Assembly (NCBI RefSeq): GCF_007994075.1
Contig: NZ_VIWU01000001.1
Span: 3,224,001-3,288,000, forward strand
Direction of reading: 5' to 3'
From: Pseudonocardia hierapolitana
GTDB taxonomy: Bacteria; Actinomycetota; Actinomycetes; Mycobacteriales; Pseudonocardiaceae
DNA length: 64,000 nucleotides
A program made the translations under genes and the position numbers. Each line of letters begins with the position of its first letter. The stretch's first letter is position 1. Shown here one piece after another: positions 31,701 to 33,604 of the stretch. The notes under the pieces are model-generated. The model did not search any database, was not told the origin of the DNA, and saw only the letters and a list, made by a program, of their open reading frames with translations.

Positions 31701-32299
31701 GCACGGCGCTCGTCGCGATCCTTCTCGCGCTCGCCCTCTTCGCGGTCCCGCTTGTCGGACTTCTTGCTCTCGCCCGACTCGTCGGACTCCTCGCGCTCCT
31801 TCTTGGTTTTCTTCTCGCCGGACTTCTCCTCGTCCGACTTCTTCTCCGACTTCTCGGACTTCCTCTCGGACTTCTCGGACTTCTTCTCGTCCTTGTCCGA
31901 CTTCTTCTCGCCCTTGTCGGACTTCTTGTCGTCGTCCCCGCCCGACTCGCGGTCGTCGGAACCGTCGTCCCCGGAAGAATCGGAGTCACCGCCGTCGGAG
32001 CCGGATTCACCATCTCCACTCTCTCCACCGCCTGCGGGCCTGATGCTCCCTCCCTTCACCAGGCCCTGCTTGACGGCCGCAACGTGCATCACCGGAACGG
32101 CGACCGCCGCGGCGGCCGGGGCCGCCGTCAGGAACGCCGCTCCGATCCACAGCACCACGACGGCGCCGGCGAGCGCGCACGCCCACCGCACCGCCTGCAA
32201 CATCCGGTCCATCGGCGAGAACCGCAACCGCACGGCGACGACGTCAGGACGCAGGGCGAGGCCGACGGCCCCACCCGTACGCACTGACACCTGACCCAT
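4703..32299 (-). CDS. giant multidomain protein (~9,198 aa) with signal anchor, Cys-pair repeats, SecA-like motor, PP2C, trypsin-like protease, amidoligase and HNH domains
   Basis: One uninterrupted frame of 27.6 kb, close to a megadalton of protein. ATG 32299 is preferred because GGAG lies 8 bp upstream; a GTG upstream (32380) and ATGs at 32212 and 32203 are alternatives with weaker ribosome sites. Domain order by residue from this start: signal anchor 39-67; Lys/Glu/Asp/Ser/Arg-rich region about 87-803 with coiled-coil-like end; cysteine-pair repeats about 809-2343; unrecognised region to about 3490; hydrophobic block 3490-3660; helix-turn-helix-like units; Pro/Gly-rich linker; SecA-like motor about 4140-4747; helical region; polytopic membrane block about 5817-6177; PP2C about 6933-7169; trypsin-like protease about 7493-7679; amidoligase-like about 8000-8193; two membrane helices; HNH motif near 8615; membrane helices near 8740-8775; unrecognised C-terminus. 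It resembles polymorphic-toxin megaproteins in layout, but this domain set on one chain is not one I can name. No immunity gene is recognisable next to it. Confidence 0.85.
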   Translation of the reverse strand: MGQVSVRTGGAVGLALRPDVVAVRLRFSPMDRMLQAVRWACALAGAVVVLWIGAAFLTAAPAAAAVAVPVMHVAAVKQGLVKGGSIRPAGGGESGDGESGSDGGDSDSSGDDGSDDRESGGDDDKKSDKGEKKSDKDEKKSEKSERKSEKSEKKSDEEKSGEKKTKKEREESDESGESKKSDKRDREEGEREKDRDERRASGREQDRGDDRDPEKRDGEKRDAGRESNDEREENGQDADGADDRRSAERSGSRNADESADDRGHERDAAESGGDGESIRDRVREIVRERLGEDADEQRRSERAREGDDDDADGRSHDEDTSAADRERADDDRDARRSVEEPTERADEAGSDGHGGERTRRSPREADAASGRDDEDGNARTDLRRVTDELSERVDEADSEDRDSDSGAEFTKLIDRVAGSGRADRERADRGRADEGRADERRGDRAENTRRLVREFVEKVRSGDRADGEARGSRDDDEKSEKRGKAGAWAELAKDLAEKVGSRDEDDDDARDLRRAGEERIESAGDDDGKKDARKLVERASKPARDAADADDVGREARGLVRDAVRYAVDRAGVSEDDAERVEKALGRGDDESDAEDGEATAELFAAGTDAEDRDQLCGGDGCSGEMSLLSSREFSDARSRAPPRDGDDEDRDEDEDERDHDDSAEQTERVIEGRIEVDKSEKKLQQTKKDVASGKATKAEYDKQAAEHSELEQRYGADRAELSEDRAELVDEVVDGHEELDEREKQLAAEEKKVAGGAVTAAAHKKNVKAYEKQRDEVYEATDELMDATDRDPDAVSEDDLDGEGAAAGCGSDGAFVECGSVSESADGERDSDREICLSGVSSGCGASSESGGSRAEASCDDSGCGSSASSRGADGESRASARCGGGSSGCEQRSVATPDGATAECDTGGGSCESGSSGSRSDREPAEDGARLTSTTTEGHGAGSGSARCGGASGCGTSSSVDLDGSDEVVAEAEVDCGRSCTGSASSSTDAGRTAGTDAKTADRTAGSATNGKAACTVSAGGCATRSESRADDEDDSRGAEGSSDAVVEVDCGDGCSGSGTVSTAGTGSGVRAGAERKSTGQASCESAGSGCQAHSSTDVDSQVDEQDSWTGRLAGGTVRPAALTDGDATASSSAGANVDCNGATCSGKASSATTGTATGTPATRDAAAPVRTTKASSTCEAKAGGCGVESSSQVSDRAAEPSWDEQPTAAAIGESQATREQAASSTAGSEVGCAAATCVASGSSTTSGGASGDVKGVRDSTGTSSCTVHGAGGSCGSAADTTVADRDPADADPASGVAAVSGPVSVSHATASVECSGAATECGGTATGSTSARDTGVSPHARGTSATSECTVTGGGCSGETSSAASSAADYVAIDPNTGKPLPGQSLSGPSSTSSSSASLACDAGTACSGSVRTTTSAWDGAVAGGKPRTSEGIASCTGGTGGCEVRSVSTASTGPGAALALSGPRAEGQAQQVNTARMPAGPSAASAAGAVLVCEGQAACTGKVTSAASATDPSVSADPRGSRSEGSCEGVSGGVCQAVTNSGASSGPDANVIAPLVQARSTANATVTSETTGEQAPAEQSQEQPAVPPAPTAPGSSANSGAPTVPGASSWTMVAATLDCAGSTACTGTVRSSAAGSDGPTTPNQGNGARGPPEGVSTSSATCTSGRSGCQAQTNSSAGSGQVVADIVAEQQNDAAKQAEQQAVEAEQLAAEAARVAARKGATAAQQKTAADAAKVAAEARKAATEAAELAAKPVADAPAALSQSSAMAECTGPGCTAATTGATSGVPGESTTTATCTAAASGCVAASEATTTTGRDSGQVTGDGEDAKAVPGISGSGQATSQIVCPEAGCTGSVTGTSRAVAGPEGQRAVSTATGDTRCDGTTACQAQISIGTTVSASPADATPDERFASTSAWVSVACDNGSETGCATRVSSDSSAVGADGVRASATATCAASGTCTAGTGGSAAKDFAEVTASCAGTGCTTHTEGRAAAASPHGTNTAVSRSDCTAAAGGECASSSRVAASAEYALAGAGCAATDGGSCSFSFRAESRASGPGVHAEGVAGGHGTTGTGEALTSALVDPADGVAQASASCSGSGVACSFSFRAESRASGPGVHAEGVAAGHGTIGSGQALTSASVDPANGVAQASASCSGTGVTCSFSYRAESHASAPGATADAVGFGSGGLGGGYVATSASAESKDGFAQASASCQGSSGTDCSHHWSVRVSDYASHPSGSWAYARASDSGGGAMGASGGWVFADASIDQYGNPSTSVACSNDAHCSKYYAAHIEFDISWTQQQTWEDPGGIWNARRFGDCSGSTGNGCGLYRSGNDVGCTGDCSNFRQSMSTPVFTQLVPSGKEIWQAQQDAATLTADEVAAMGPEETGSFSGVDENGNRIMVVKDRGEEARTCDAACIDALPVGPDGTRTFGDAGGAQATWTPDAADSRTTYGASVTVSPTDSRRHEVSGEYSAQISQDAEGDTQVWMGGRGRVTDGRTGASADVNPTNSQGVTTLRIVDRPRAPFDGEVFGGVVYRGPEIDLPPVVTDHNPDAPGFDELTSNAAWVKFGATEAGQATFRIAGTGRSTFVSAEGVVVNAYGDGANFEDGPGNNVSLITPTYGPDDRVLAPGIYDVQGQTGDITLPDGRTITNHNDRFFSHGSISEDTGQFVQGSLESFGVKAITELEPGRGGSFHCVGFCTETVPGNEGVSLEHCQDICTVQNPGGVDPTQRVCSEMCEMHDEFGGDWTSKYPAGYFQVRMIGDGNITSFTPEGDPAYCGGEGCRFTQGYRDQNGNYGFMTCHLGGSGGACLGETMGSDGQVTKLECRGSDRCNPVVLLYPNKTDPEKYGLNEGWSCGSGVGVDGCVSNREDLRTEGRGEVTPGWMPLIDPGYRREYRGTEADRMLAEILAPLGYEVGDPLPPLDAAAYANLTEEQRELYDSALRPLTDTEKDFASARAVNADADNRYDTNTYLGMLPELEQATGRIDEALRNGTFSPSEYADELALIEKANIRAERMALNRGIANALTTMQYQRPFIDEQARSAAEAPNLPADLEVRSLIEGSTELQEALGVNRKGQPLDQHGNVIVSNPEEKARAIADGVPYIELTPTQKAQSDASRLAGYALIGHQEDLRRRTLSLEMQVDWLLEHGATQADVGRVEELEAGINADSKTISGVQVDLGTFVKNANLPGVAPDVARLREFDIGIARNNDESVMAGNLERLNAFQTDLNDLVTRLSSSDDPQEKALGETFGKLASVTGLSYDTVAHDSSFRDLDGQLVWRENPNDEARHLLSLPSSGRADMVYVFNSAINSPGYYDYADDKVREFYHHRDRDEIANWASEFTAAEQEGQLSTIRAVDPETMESLLGRLNEGDQEKIQKALDAIRSIGGENAGAVDPGEAGEVGIIQLYIQDPNKPDDGYPMETVLFRVRGEDGTTRLVDAEGGIYDDWGDYQQYNSLADDQNVLMVADLDAEIGESGRLHEVDGHEDPAWKTAGIWVGRGLMVVGGVALIVSGVGAPLGAAALAATASTIATVSFVSGAVVMGATAGGELIARGNHNQDTSWSDPTARSLWITAGASLLVGGGSLVAKIGALKAAGAVQAGGTAAAVTGGVVMGGQMVHSTYTAIRDWETLSPAQRREFWIDTSIGALGLLGGGVKIAGNRVASWRQGRLQGSVPGINQQIMDMTALRGGRRPSVGELSRELGISRSKVRFALQEAPMGPLLSRVGQLTARAGGRPTVSEVVRETGVSRAEARAALRAVEAARKPEMVMAEKAMARRGEVTVEEFQRGLGRFTSKRTKAEIVQLIKDGDLRGFTLRDGKISYRPTREAQPDSATRPLVASQPAAQNGPLTDPNQARGGAADPTMSRGDEALPEVLAEQPAEAQGRAAGEQGYVTYRPTPVAEPGTDPVANSGRAARAMGGKSEVTAEEFMAGLGDDLTLLQRAVLLEQVKQGNVDGFSYGERVVSGEQAGGVAPDVAPAAQQPYASSIGDGRAGPEAPAQPEPHAGGDGRGGARDPDAPQQPARSADEAQTGAREAGAERPGGPAPGAPRSDPVIPGGPGHEALPVAPNGQSAGGKRPSGPQGGAEQDAGGVGSGGNRPAGTVGSPDPGNPGAPGTMDGNHLGGVPPPAAKRSALRDALEQWRQSREQYKADWQKVRGYLRGFKKQSYDDLTARSEEVAQQVENGERSFKDGVVECVAIACEVARRVDPAKKPRKGQIMGAVALARDGRVVEMLTGEGKTLTGAVAIVARSLLEGRARGQVQWLSPNESYAWDAYKQVKRIAKPLGLTVELDTAQRSGEGRAAVERAHIKMGALSEEAFGVLRDRSGGTGDRRAPAWRLLDEVDQLLLDDVAPFILSEQIKGAKPALADMTWAKRIADADVLAPATRDNPNGHYHPRTFRLTEAGREWLDGRLDELGGGALGPEARAALRQRVENALKARNGLKRDVDYLVESGEVVLLAEDNRPLYGRRLSDGLHEAVELKELGRDGVRPPSRTIDSITVRELLAESGWAGMTGTVGGKAGRGQFRATYDKLVVHIEPFRRSKRVDHDPVNHRTAAEARHAALVDALEAHAKGFPVLIRVGSVAEALIVEGLLWEHGVVPRMITAKAMHRARESEVIAHAGRRGAVTVATDMAGRARDIKLGGSVEALVAEFMQRFHPDLASGTDGYAAARARATRWARTHVAEELALLDVEGGGLHVIGVGTPRNARIEGQLRGRSGRNGQHGVTRIHRSWEDRLVAEHAPVEFVAERGPAEVTGRIDGAAADAVFDLVRHDAEVAANARLAAAPHGSHRGDHVASVLSGAQLAELPALPANPAGVDLHHLDALRGAEPVPGLTAEQYLQAREDALRFEVEHYPTSQEHALAADRLAALIPARALRERPMTPADVERFRQHVQQATDVFARETELADLLGMSWSELAEAGVVEAAASQDADLGGARGAEAAASRDWGHRELADALAAAAGLPPMSDEPITAELLDELRMLVGLDRFAILRGEAPGTPHAGPHRPGVLVAHAGIGPVRAPAVNPVSRTAALMALDELVRAGHGDPQDRTRGAEPRREGVSWSARVRDLVHERREAFAAGMRRRAAVRELRSVLAGLDDPVRTGRSDLAAARAGLAARDADLAAWQRAAVRWLFGGPDAGSGPGVDGVREAVVARLFGVDRAEVRLYATDRTVPVDAAGLGEPTGSFEERLERLIAELARFEGLLRAAADGVDEANRVLVERQAERIRTLEAAVRAAAAGGVPVARIAGLTGLTPEQVRAIVGGSPGRGSGPSATGGGPVTGGGSHPTGTGPERPSTPPAGSGGSAGMRTAGPRAGEPEARSRGPPWWKRLFTARTAGAVVLFTGGLVATLAAIRYGVAEPGAFAAAGVWWWPGRREAVRKLRDDVSDARARVTDAENTEATAQDATRRHEQELQVRLGWVVPLAERLRHLGRPDDQIVDDLAGALALHPQRVRARLADPDLTAAAPLPAPLAAPVLSAAELLAVTRAVVTVRSADLGAALAHWDGAAQTLVRTRIEARTDVLRAARDARDAGVRPGTVRRATGLSRADIAALPVSPPTLRDAAHEIGARIASGWWAVVEGVRGAGRWVGERRRAFTAAVGARALVAVGGLGRGWRRFTDRVRAGRVLRAQIRGVARLRAVVGVTARLLRHERRAAARGITTEQLGWIGWLAALNATQPGMRLTGQQLAERIARTLGLPERAVRRMLVRAARRGIAEPLQNGIGLDLAIARVQVAFFEAHPTLADALAAHRAAERALAAGRAEAVERAVGAGVATARAARRMVRAERGRGAAGYRTRLRTRLGLDVPVSERLRTRRVRVAGYVVGAGVGLAAGGLVGLVAAGAVTVPIGSIVAAAGLLAAARAMWMPKQARGPPWKAFSAGLRAHAVRFGTWALAGAGAVLGAGPLADRLEQLWPVFANQPGLLGVKALLVPLVTAGLVFRYVLRRQYANQASGMQTRPRLAAWGSAVAAYVLTAGFGLVRAFQLVTGPWWLVPIAMAIAVGITNAILQKKDTGRTRVIKALVSGSLSAAVTFVLGLLGNGLAPGAVSNLINAVVIATFVYASPTVIAEYVNVWVGRLMAPYAKRKAQQEQKNAAAGTGDSERQRRWYIAWLDYKNFSPVDTRLLWRKALDPVLAGLSAVVINLAWVERAWVLANDNSLAVVLARFAVMAASVWLVGKLWRDPDEFRNGFYGFRSSRNLRKPSRAPRWTLLTGGRMHHRVQAYQRDLNRVLGRFDLTGRDLDRGLAHDLAEAMWARMTSSLHEPLNEWEALPDVAEIDDALARERGEAQRRRDHHVETVELVVPILAADPAALKRVADRLRRDGRGADAGVLDFQRMLSQELWARFTGAQPDPAATPAPSSRVWAKRLADALEKRNELRSTYLEGPRRELLELIKQHYLDNNQRDNANLRRARAALRALEFQLRGVSKPRSEPLEAVAQLAEQRARSVRDGADTEKLAIAAREPAASRERLAEMRQLEAGMRLVGSAALLAVEAEHSRTQRSWNRERRREAMARATSTPPNRAPATLLERLLLLTGRRGSATPDQLQARYGGTGWAEALAALAETGALEGDATKGYRATAELITLWREAGPRLRHAMRSDAAALPGGAELAPLTVDRLGPAGVTAAERDAVAALHVVLRDGRLAFSHWQDGWLDDFGGAWRRVAGLGYVLWHGAGRRDWPLPADHPAAPIRFAAAVRDAVVARWRHRVVPGQQRRLLRGHLRGTDAADRLYFRALRAGEFLADQRPGRSLRPEATDLLHAARAIEVEVYARLAEARERAVDATAAVGSYPHQVDRTLRPADEARPHAPDSDPLPPPAEYWLREIAEELAAATARLDHLHSGPEREAALAEARLLLQRHDIDRDYAWATQLYRTMGGWKVMEKARLAAKNLRSRHEDVVHRPASAPAQVRGGPVVPHRDWIAHPHGDDETTGPGMAAATRRGLGNRTNQDAAALVTLPNGDRVALVVDGVFSYPDSQLAAIEFATAFRAELTRADRAGRGAEQALRDAHQAGLDALTMRYTPESGHGAVAYLAAYRGADGKVTISHVGTARAYFVPLTPGQAGGQLTVDHSRGGDITDGGIMTRWAAGDYRPEPTVTRPPGTGPGLLVLATDGLWRYLPTAGDLAAALTETVPGGRTSITDPAEAATRLAEAARAAGGRDDLTVAVMTAMNPPRIPSTRPRSGAIAVTVPDAKPVALTDPERATAERAVRELHHAQPGAPLDAGGEAYRRADPRGRWAAHGVRVYVLPGLRRRFDRLTRPGDRELALLYFVTEDHTGVRSVFVDPATLAAADRLPSSARALIAERELVRIVDPELPEPAVQAMPLPSSRRLRRLVAARPQLVERVPERVALGHAVGAGFRWASRDGHPALRLTRPVRDADRDLYIVGRHYGGDRRLGLDPLANAVHRLDDLRHLHRAHEPAQWRDVPTFELVAAAWRTAGAPIVEIGELRVYRGAAAGSRLTLVTWRGELVNHHLDDVQAASRSEAVTEALASVVGITGQVGAFDAIATGVVVAPDTVLTVAHAADVDAGTLRVDGLPVTAVETRRAAEFGAYADLAARSVASAAEAGAPLADGLVDLALLTVPGLSRPVARLRSTPVPVGAQLAYAGHPAGQWLVGHGPVRAGGVHLTVAAPGLTGASGGPALDGDGAVAGVQSYGNPSGPAHFIGSELIAAFLATVRAAGSTAPAPGSSGSARGERPRAGPEPGGSRASGHTTHRHERPDVGPLPARGDGSPSAPAAGQFALGDHEAVTRLPAADRGARPLPGEELPNLARGPPDGRGGAAQRRTRIGEWNRAFLLELATLSPDDALRAVLDAQGMSDWSTVAEPADSGDLRAAGHLPMHDGIDGEQAAEWAELFGTGERPFVGLASSRSGADAATSGSDRGAVLLPNPFRPLRRDAVAHLRSDATVLELSAAVGRRAADIAALERAAQAARSTGSDSAEQWEAIAGLLADLAVWAALNGIDAVFTATGTGENYLVLNRGAMLVDAVVRAYRHKPRPVFLGTGPRYLGLELEINVPERARAAATELAARYLGVLGYLKRDGSIDDGFEIVTHPMSYAWAMRNFPWAMLAELERLGGDGAGVGLHVHVSRAAFESPAHVYRWMKLLHRNRDRVTALARRKSDRWAAFTESDRRAVRHYAAGGRGDSRYRAINVQNEHTFELRIFASSLDPLEVQAALGLVDATVEYTRRLSVSDIVARDGWDWSAFQTWLADHPEYAPLAREVGRVEVLPAGAGSVQVEPGGPEVPLPGGDGAGAGRPVVGTAPPRIPSVLRHAVTPRGPPARASTVPEHRSSGLRRWLVRVAVLAVLVVAVLVGPLAAPAVARSWVPGPASGGLGVVVAGGLAVAAAAAVAARRRPRSRNDAALRLDPEHAGGIVATGGAVAEHPLTDPQRDRLVRALRGSRRSMTPLEELTLALPRAPPGVEVLVRDGKFPVPGVIAFGWAERRAVVITRAVAEQVAGRFALDPEGVQAWWDRLLIHEVEFHLGEYPEHIGPRHDADAAPIAAEWFGWVAPRAPRPMTGAGGARSPPPAAATVWIWREKGMPRVEFRRKAEELLRLGDAGRLHKAKNPVARDPSVTRRYTADLVTRITTVIGSWNPEHAARLVRRVTELMDPDHVHELQLGGEDAAANIRMLDRLTNRGIGSRQLRPQLMSLPDGTPVRIDVLDIADLGGQISTVVGEGELTYRRLMGILGVPKAVLRGAVREDDTLREVGRKHAVRRVGSRDERWSGLRLNPLSLVGGVAMSGLIGGWEIAAATVLGLAAFPLVLIGIKVVVDALRRPNAHAARGTDTGDVLEPAAPAAHETSGPPGARKPPGSHMPEEDLAPALRGDEMTFERRDELAAALSVEVRLPGERTGSRVLLDAQSLLFDRTGRFGEWVQRRTRRSGPDHHDDPRRVLKTFVLVTRRLLLDDRRLRRLPIPSLVWRGLDVRVEDPTLRPLAVDAGFRWEGGMLHLFVSDAEGAVHEVVESVLAGFAGFPKDVRHAVAVLAERAADPDADPASWLTTRTLRDLDRLARGNPAALDRLIADHERVLGVDVDVVFAELPAWREVARAYVEQFRAAAVARIPHRDVPKRVVHREAKEALRELRKLARELPGFTRADRWRLREIRAFWNDDVYEGVIPQIATRMKRVAARRRLAISDAELLALAARLDIWRSLLGHDSEEARDLVEQVWERLLPVELHEEFRLFRRPSGAGGG
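6300..6640 (-). other. HNH-type nuclease motif within the giant protein
   Basis: The segment MDPDHVHELQLGGEDAAANI followed by RMLDRLTNRGIGSRQ has the DH...LQLGG.D...N...LD...NR form seen in HNH/endonuclease-VII-type toxin nucleases. It lies near residue 8615. It is not the terminal domain: about 580 residues follow, including a further membrane-helix pair and an unrecognised basic helical region. Confidence 0.7.
7720..8300 (-). other. amidoligase-like (carboxylate-amine ligase fold) domain within the giant protein
   Basis: The pattern YLGLELEINV, KRDGSI, GFEIVTHPMS, GLHVHVSRAAF, YRAINVQNEHTFELRIF matches the amidoligase family (ATP-dependent COOH-NH2 ligases found in phages and conflict systems). 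The acidic and His residues expected for ATP and metal binding are present. Just upstream (about 8330-8430) the segment GIDAVF...ENYLVLNRGA resembles the end of ADP-ribosyltransferase exoenzyme domains, but that part is only a weak resemblance. Confidence 0.75.
9260..9820 (-). other. trypsin-like serine protease domain within the giant protein
   Basis: A chymotrypsin-fold domain with a complete candidate triad: His7522 in VLTVAHAADV, Asp7576 in VDLALLTVPG and Ser7638 in GASGGPALDGDGAVAGVQS. The spacing fits small bacterial S1-type proteases. No separate export signal precedes it. Self-cleavage of the giant chain is an obvious hypothesis but is not shown by the sequence. Confidence 0.82.
10790..11500 (-). 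other. PP2C-type Ser/Thr phosphatase domain within the giant protein
   Basis: The PPM/PP2C motifs appear in order: RRGLGNRTNQDAAALV (metal Asp6949), VALVVDGVFSYPDS (DG motif), ISHVGTARAYFV (HVGDSRAY counterpart with Asp replaced by Thr), GLLVLATDGLWRYL and AAGGRDDLTVAVM (metal Asp). Metal-binding aspartates are retained, so phosphatase activity is plausible. The domain spans about 237 residues, normal for bacterial PP2C. Confidence 0.85.
13770..14850 (-). other. polytopic membrane block of the giant protein
   Basis: Residues about 5817-6177 hold eight to ten hydrophobic segments separated by short charged loops (for example GYVVGAGVGLAAGGLVGLV, KALLVPLVTAGLVFRYVL, WWLVPIAMAIAVGITNAIL, VVIATFVYASPTVIAEYV). 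An additional single helix precedes it near 16230-16295 (AVVLFTGGLVATLAAI). I do not recognise a transporter family. The block could anchor the chain or form a channel. Confidence 0.65.
18060..19880 (-). other. SecA-like DEAD motor domain within the giant protein
   Basis: All hallmark SecA ATPase motifs occur in order and spacing: Walker A GEGKT at residues 4236-4240 (within VVEMLTGEGKT); DEVD at 4341-4344 (SecA VDEVDSILID counterpart); the preprotein-cross-linking-domain block RDVDYLVESGEVVLL with YGRRLSDGLHEAVELKE; GMTGT at 4512-4516; ATDMAGRARDIKLGG around Met4633 (SecA TNMAGRGTDIKLG); and QLRGRSGRNGQHG at 4713-4725 (SecA QLRGRSGRQGDPG). The arginine fingers are present. The long helical scaffold/wing region and the zinc-binding tail of SecA appear shortened or absent. 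This is a complete motor, not a fragment, so ATP-driven polypeptide handling is a reasonable inference. Confidence 0.88.
21310..21825 (-). other. first hydrophobic block of the giant protein
   Basis: Residues about 3490-3660 hold several Gly/Ala/Val-rich hydrophobic stretches (WVGRGLMVVGGVALIVSG, then LGAAALAATASTIATVSFV, ITAGASLLVGGGSLV, and IGALGLLGGGVKIAG). Such Gly/Ala membrane blocks precede effector regions in many polymorphic toxins (family knowledge). Here the block precedes the helix-turn-helix-like units and the SecA-like motor. Confidence 0.6.
25270..29875 (-). repeat. cysteine-pair repeat region (about 37 CX(3-8)C units) of the giant protein
   Basis: About 1,535 residues in which nearly every cysteine is one of a close pair (C-x3 to C-x8, for example CGDGC, CNGATC, CDAGTAC, CTSGRSGC) flanked by Ser/Thr/Gly/Ala-rich beta-like sequence. 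Pairs recur about every 40 residues, and two types alternate: V-x-C...C-S/T-G and S-C...G-C-x3-S. Counting by eye gives about 37 pairs. One Ala/Glu/Gln coiled-coil insert lies near 27010-27240. The pattern suggests a long extracytoplasmic rod held by local disulfides. I do not recognise the family. Confidence 0.75.
25646..26167 (-). repeat. three tandem 174-bp (58-residue) repeats inside the giant gene
   Basis: Three successive 58-residue units starting at a Cys-Ser-Phe-Ser-Phe/Tyr-Arg-Ala-Glu-Ser block (residues 2045-2218). The first two copies differ at only about 14 of 174 bases by eye and share an identical run of nearly 70 bases, so they arose by recent duplication or are kept alike by conversion. 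The third is diverged, and a fourth, more degenerate unit (CSHHWSVRVSDYA...) follows downstream in the gene. Confidence 0.9.
29890..32040 (-). other. highly charged low-complexity region of the giant protein
   Basis: About 717 residues composed almost only of Lys, Glu, Asp, Arg, Ser, Gly and Ala. It opens with short degenerate KSEKSEKKSD-type repeats (near 31790-31930) and continues as mixed D/E/R/S sequence with intermittent heptad-like segments such as LVREFVEKVRSG and the long helix LVDEVVDGHEELDEREKQLA. It is probably disordered with coiled-coil patches. Only one cysteine pair (near 30445) occurs in it. Confidence 0.7.
32099..32185 (-). other. N-terminal signal peptide or signal anchor of the giant protein
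   Basis: Residues 39-67 of the giant protein form a long hydrophobic Ala/Val/Leu stretch after a positive RMLQAVRW segment, ending in an Ala-rich AAPAAAA run that could serve as a signal peptidase site. This places the following acidic and cysteine-rich regions outside the membrane, if the segment is used for export. Confidence 0.65.
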
Positions 32300-32926
32300 G
32301 ACGGACGCTCCAGAGGTTCCCCGCTGCACGCGGGAGAGGAAGGCACAACCAGAAGGACACGCGGCCGCGAACCGGCACACGGACGAACGAGGTCAAGGGC
32401 CTCGCTGCGAGTCGCGCCTGGGGCAAGCGACCCGCCGGGCAGCCCGGACCGTTCATCACGCCGCTCCCGGGGCTTCCCGTCGCGACACGTCAGCGACGAT
32501 CTGCCTCCGAGTGGGGCAGCGACGAGATTGCCGGGGGCAGTCGTACGGCAGGCAACCGGAACGTTGCCCATCGAGCGACGCCTGGGTGAACTTCCGGTGA
32601 TCCGGTCGACGCTCGCCACACGCCGCCGCCCGGGGGCTGGAGCCGGGAAGTGGGCGTTCGCCCGGCGGCCCTGCGGACCGCAGTGCGGCGGGTACGCCGA
32701 GGCGCAGTTGTTCCACGACCATCGAGTTGCGGCACGCACGCTGCGGGTCATCGGAGGCCGGACCCACTCCGGTGGAAACCCGTTCACGGCAGGAGCGGTG
32801 CCGAACGTGGATCGATCCCACTTCCTGCGTGGATCGCTGTTCCGTTCGCGGTCCCGGAGAACGCCGGAGAAAATGGGGGCCGCCGACCTCAGCGTCGACC
32901 GTTGGTGATCTGGCGCGCGAGCTGTG
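32300..32926 (+). other. 627-bp intergenic region upstream of the giant gene
   Basis: No supported gene; all frames give Arg/Pro-rich sequence with poor third-position GC bias. It should hold the giant gene promoter. A TTGACC hexamer on the minus strand (32396-32391) is a possible -35, but no convincing -10 follows. GGAG at 8 bp before the giant start is the ribosome site. No repeat, RNA gene or strong hairpin was recognised. Confidence 0.6.
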
Positions 32927-33604
32927 TCACCAGCCTCGCGCAATCCATTCGTGTACGTGGGGGCGCTCGGTCGCGACGGTGGTGTCGAGGCCGTGGCCGG
33001 GATGTATCCGGGTCCCGTCGGGGAGTTCGAGAAGCCTGCGCACCGAGTCGATGATCGTGGGAAAGTCGGAGAGCGGTGGACCGGTGAGTCCGGGGCCGCC
33101 GGGAAAGAGGGTGTCGCCGCTCAGCAGGTGGCCGTCGACGAGGAGGCTGATCCCGCCGGGTGTGTGGCCGGGTGTGTGCAGCACCCGGGCGGTGAGCGCT
33201 CCGATATGGATCTCCTGGAGGTCCTCCACCGGCGTGAAGGCGCCGTCCCACAGCCGATCCGGCGGCGCGAGCTGCGAAGGGTCGGCGGCGAGCAACCGGA
33301 CCGTGGCGGTACCGGCGTCCCAGTGCCCGTCGCGCCGGACGGTGGCCAGCTCGTGCGGCCACACCGGCGACTCGGCGGTATGAGCCAGCACGGGCACGGC
33401 CCACGCGTCGACCAGCTCGGGCACCGCCAGCACGTGGTCGAAGTGCGCGTGGGTGAGCAGGATGGCCGACACGTGCAGGTCCGCGGTCGCGGCGAGGATC
33501 CGCTCCGGCTGGTCGCCGGGGTCGACGACGAGCGCCTCGGCGCCGTCGGTGACGATCCAGCAGTTGGTCTGCAGCACCCCGACGACCAGCCTGCGCAGGG
33601 TCAT
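32927..33604 (-). CDS. metallo-beta-lactamase-fold hydrolase (glyoxalase II-like)
   Basis: A 225-residue MBL-fold protein with the metal motif THAHFDH (HxHxDH) near residue 52, VLHTPGHTPGGIS, LSGDTLF and a C-terminal HPGHG. Short length and the N-terminal TNCWIV fit glyoxalase II-like thioester or lactone hydrolases. ATG 33604 overlaps the stop of the DsbA-like gene (ATGA), so it is the last gene of a three-gene unit with the PPOX and DsbA-like genes. A role in thiol or electrophile detoxification is inferred from these neighbours. Confidence 0.85.
   Translation of the reverse strand: MTLRRLVVGVLQTNCWIVTDGAEALVVDPGDQPERILAATADLHVSAILLTHAHFDHVLAVPELVDAWAVPVLAHTAESPVWPHELATVRRDGHWDAGTATVRLLAADPSQLAPPDRLWDGAFTPVEDLQEIHIGALTARVLHTPGHTPGGISLLVDGHLLSGDTLFPGGPGLTGPPLSDFPTIIDSVRRLLELPDGTRIHPGHGLDTTVATERPHVHEWIARGW

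Noticed and set aside
31780..31940. Short repeats in the KSEKSEKKSD region as a non-coding repeat array
   Set aside because: They keep codon phase and encode the charged segment of the giant protein, so they are protein-level low complexity.
4703..32299. The giant gene being several separate genes read through by chance
   Set aside because: Openness alone is weak evidence at this GC, but the recognised domains all lie in the same frame, are joined by Pro/Gly linkers typical of one chain, and I see no internal stop. Internal starts cannot be fully excluded.
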